From an uncultured Candidatus Melainabacteria bacterium (GTDB lineage Bacteria; Cyanobacteriota; Vampirovibrionia; Gastranaerophilales; Gastranaerophilaceae), in contig CAKUQA010000076.1 of NCBI GenBank assembly GCA_934675225.1, positions 1 through 6,484 on the forward strand: a DNA stretch of 6,484 bases, given 5' to 3'. Under the pieces are notes generated by a model, which saw only the letters and a list, made by a program, of their open reading frames with translations, was not told where the DNA came from and ran no database searches. The translations under genes were made by a program, and so were the position numbers. Positions 5,916 through 6,484 of this stretch are shown one piece after another (positions within the stretch are counted from its first letter, which is position 1; each line of letters begins with the position of its first letter).

Positions 5916-6484
5916 ATGAGCCATAAAAAGTTAAAATGGACAATGTTTGTTATTACAGCAGTTGGCAATTTTATTGCCATGCTTGATTCTACAACCGTAA
6001 ATTTGGCACTTTACCCAATGTCTAGGGACTTACATGTTACAATGGGGCAAATTCAATGGGTAATGATTGCTTACATGCTCATTTTAACTGTATTTCTTCC
6101 ATTTTTTGGAAAACTTGGCGACATCTTTCCTAAAAACAAATTATACACGGCAGGATTTTTATTATTTGGAATTGGAGCTTTTTTAAACACCACTGCTTCA
6201 ACATTCCCGCTTTTAATCGGTTATAGATGTTTAGAGGCAATTGGGGCTTCTATTTTACTCTCAAACGGCCAAGCAATTATAGCATCTATTTTTAAAAAAG
6301 AACGTAGAGGAAAAGCTCTTGGATTAAATGGTTGCATAGTTGCAATTGGTGGGATGAGCGGTCCTGCACTTGGAGGTATTTTAATTAATTACTTCGGTTG
6401 GCATTCTGTTTTTTTCCCATGTGTAATTGTTGCAATTTTAGGAGTTATTTATTCTTATAGAATGCTTCCCAGAAGCGTTAAGAC
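5916..6484 (+). CDS. DHA2-family (14-TM type) MFS drug transporter, N-terminal 189 residues; cut by the window end
   Basis: The frame is open from ATG 5916 to the end of the window. Residues 8-32 form the first membrane segment ending in AMLDSTTVNLAL, the motif D1 (LDxTxVNxAL) typical of the EmrB/QacA drug:H+ antiporter group. IQWVMIAYML follows, then motif A as GKLGDIFPKNKLY (65-77), RCLEAIGASILL (104-115) near the motif B position, and motif C-like GPALGGILINYFGW (149-162). These proteins export drugs, dyes or metabolites using the proton gradient and, complete, run to about 450-530 residues. The substrate is not predictable. The start was chosen as the first ATG before the first membrane helix; SD support is weak. 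The gene runs in the same direction as glmU, 116 bp downstream. Confidence 0.85.
   Translation, partial: MSHKKLKWTMFVITAVGNFIAMLDSTTVNLALYPMSRDLHVTMGQIQWVMIAYMLILTVFLPFFGKLGDIFPKNKLYTAGFLLFGIGAFLNTTASTFPLLIGYRCLEAIGASILLSNGQAIIASIFKKERRGKALGLNGCIVAIGGMSGPALGGILINYFGWHSVFFPCVIVAILGVIYSYRMLPRSVK

Overview
The window is AT-rich DNA of ordinary bacterial type. Genes are tightly packed, introns are absent, Shine-Dalgarno (SD) sites are recognisable and hexamers fit sigma-70. The pilin-like gene carries the N-terminal block FTLAEVLITLGIIGVIAALT, and its mature domain carries DVNG...KGPN..G.D.F.F. Together with the AT bias this resembles gut Gastranaerophilales (Melainabacteria / Vampirovibrionota). 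That assignment rests on memory of the family and is moderate at best; other AT-rich pilin-bearing phyla are possible.

Layout. (1) Bases 1-290 (+) hold the 3' end of a lysine-rich protein with a winged-helix-like C-terminus. A strong hairpin terminator at 321-355 follows and lies between convergent genes. (2) Bases 385-3176 (-) form a two-gene operon: an SLC45/GPH-type MFS sugar transporter (1791-3176), then a B12-binding-type radical SAM enzyme (385-1788) starting 2 bp after the transporter stop. A good promoter and SD precede the transporter. (3) Bases 3264-4417 (-) hold a type IV prepilin-like gene with an odd 5' end. Its mature domain is conventional, but about 130 codons of open frame made of palindromic and tandem repeat sequence lie upstream. 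(4) Bases 4519-5799 (+) encode GlmU, divergent from the pilin unit. (5) Bases 5916-6484 (+) are the 5' part of a DHA2-type multidrug MFS transporter, cut by the window end.

The most interesting point is the 5' end of the pilin unit. The best start in the area is an ATG at 4417, with SD AGAGAGGA and a consensus promoter (TTGAAA, 17 bp, TATAAT) just upstream. It opens a frame that meets a run of 10 G (4366-4375 on this strand) and stops after 21 codons. One added G (11), or two lost (8), joins this start to the pilin frame with no stop between, giving about 384 residues. This is the arrangement of a slipped-strand phase-variable surface gene. A homopolymer sequencing error or a decayed gene would look the same. 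The repeat-built leader, reading open through several palindromes, resembles in-frame palindromic element insertion as known from Rickettsia.

The other genes look like ordinary housekeeping or accessory functions: UDP-GlcNAc synthesis, sugar uptake, drug efflux and a radical SAM enzyme of unknown substrate. I see no single pathway joining them.
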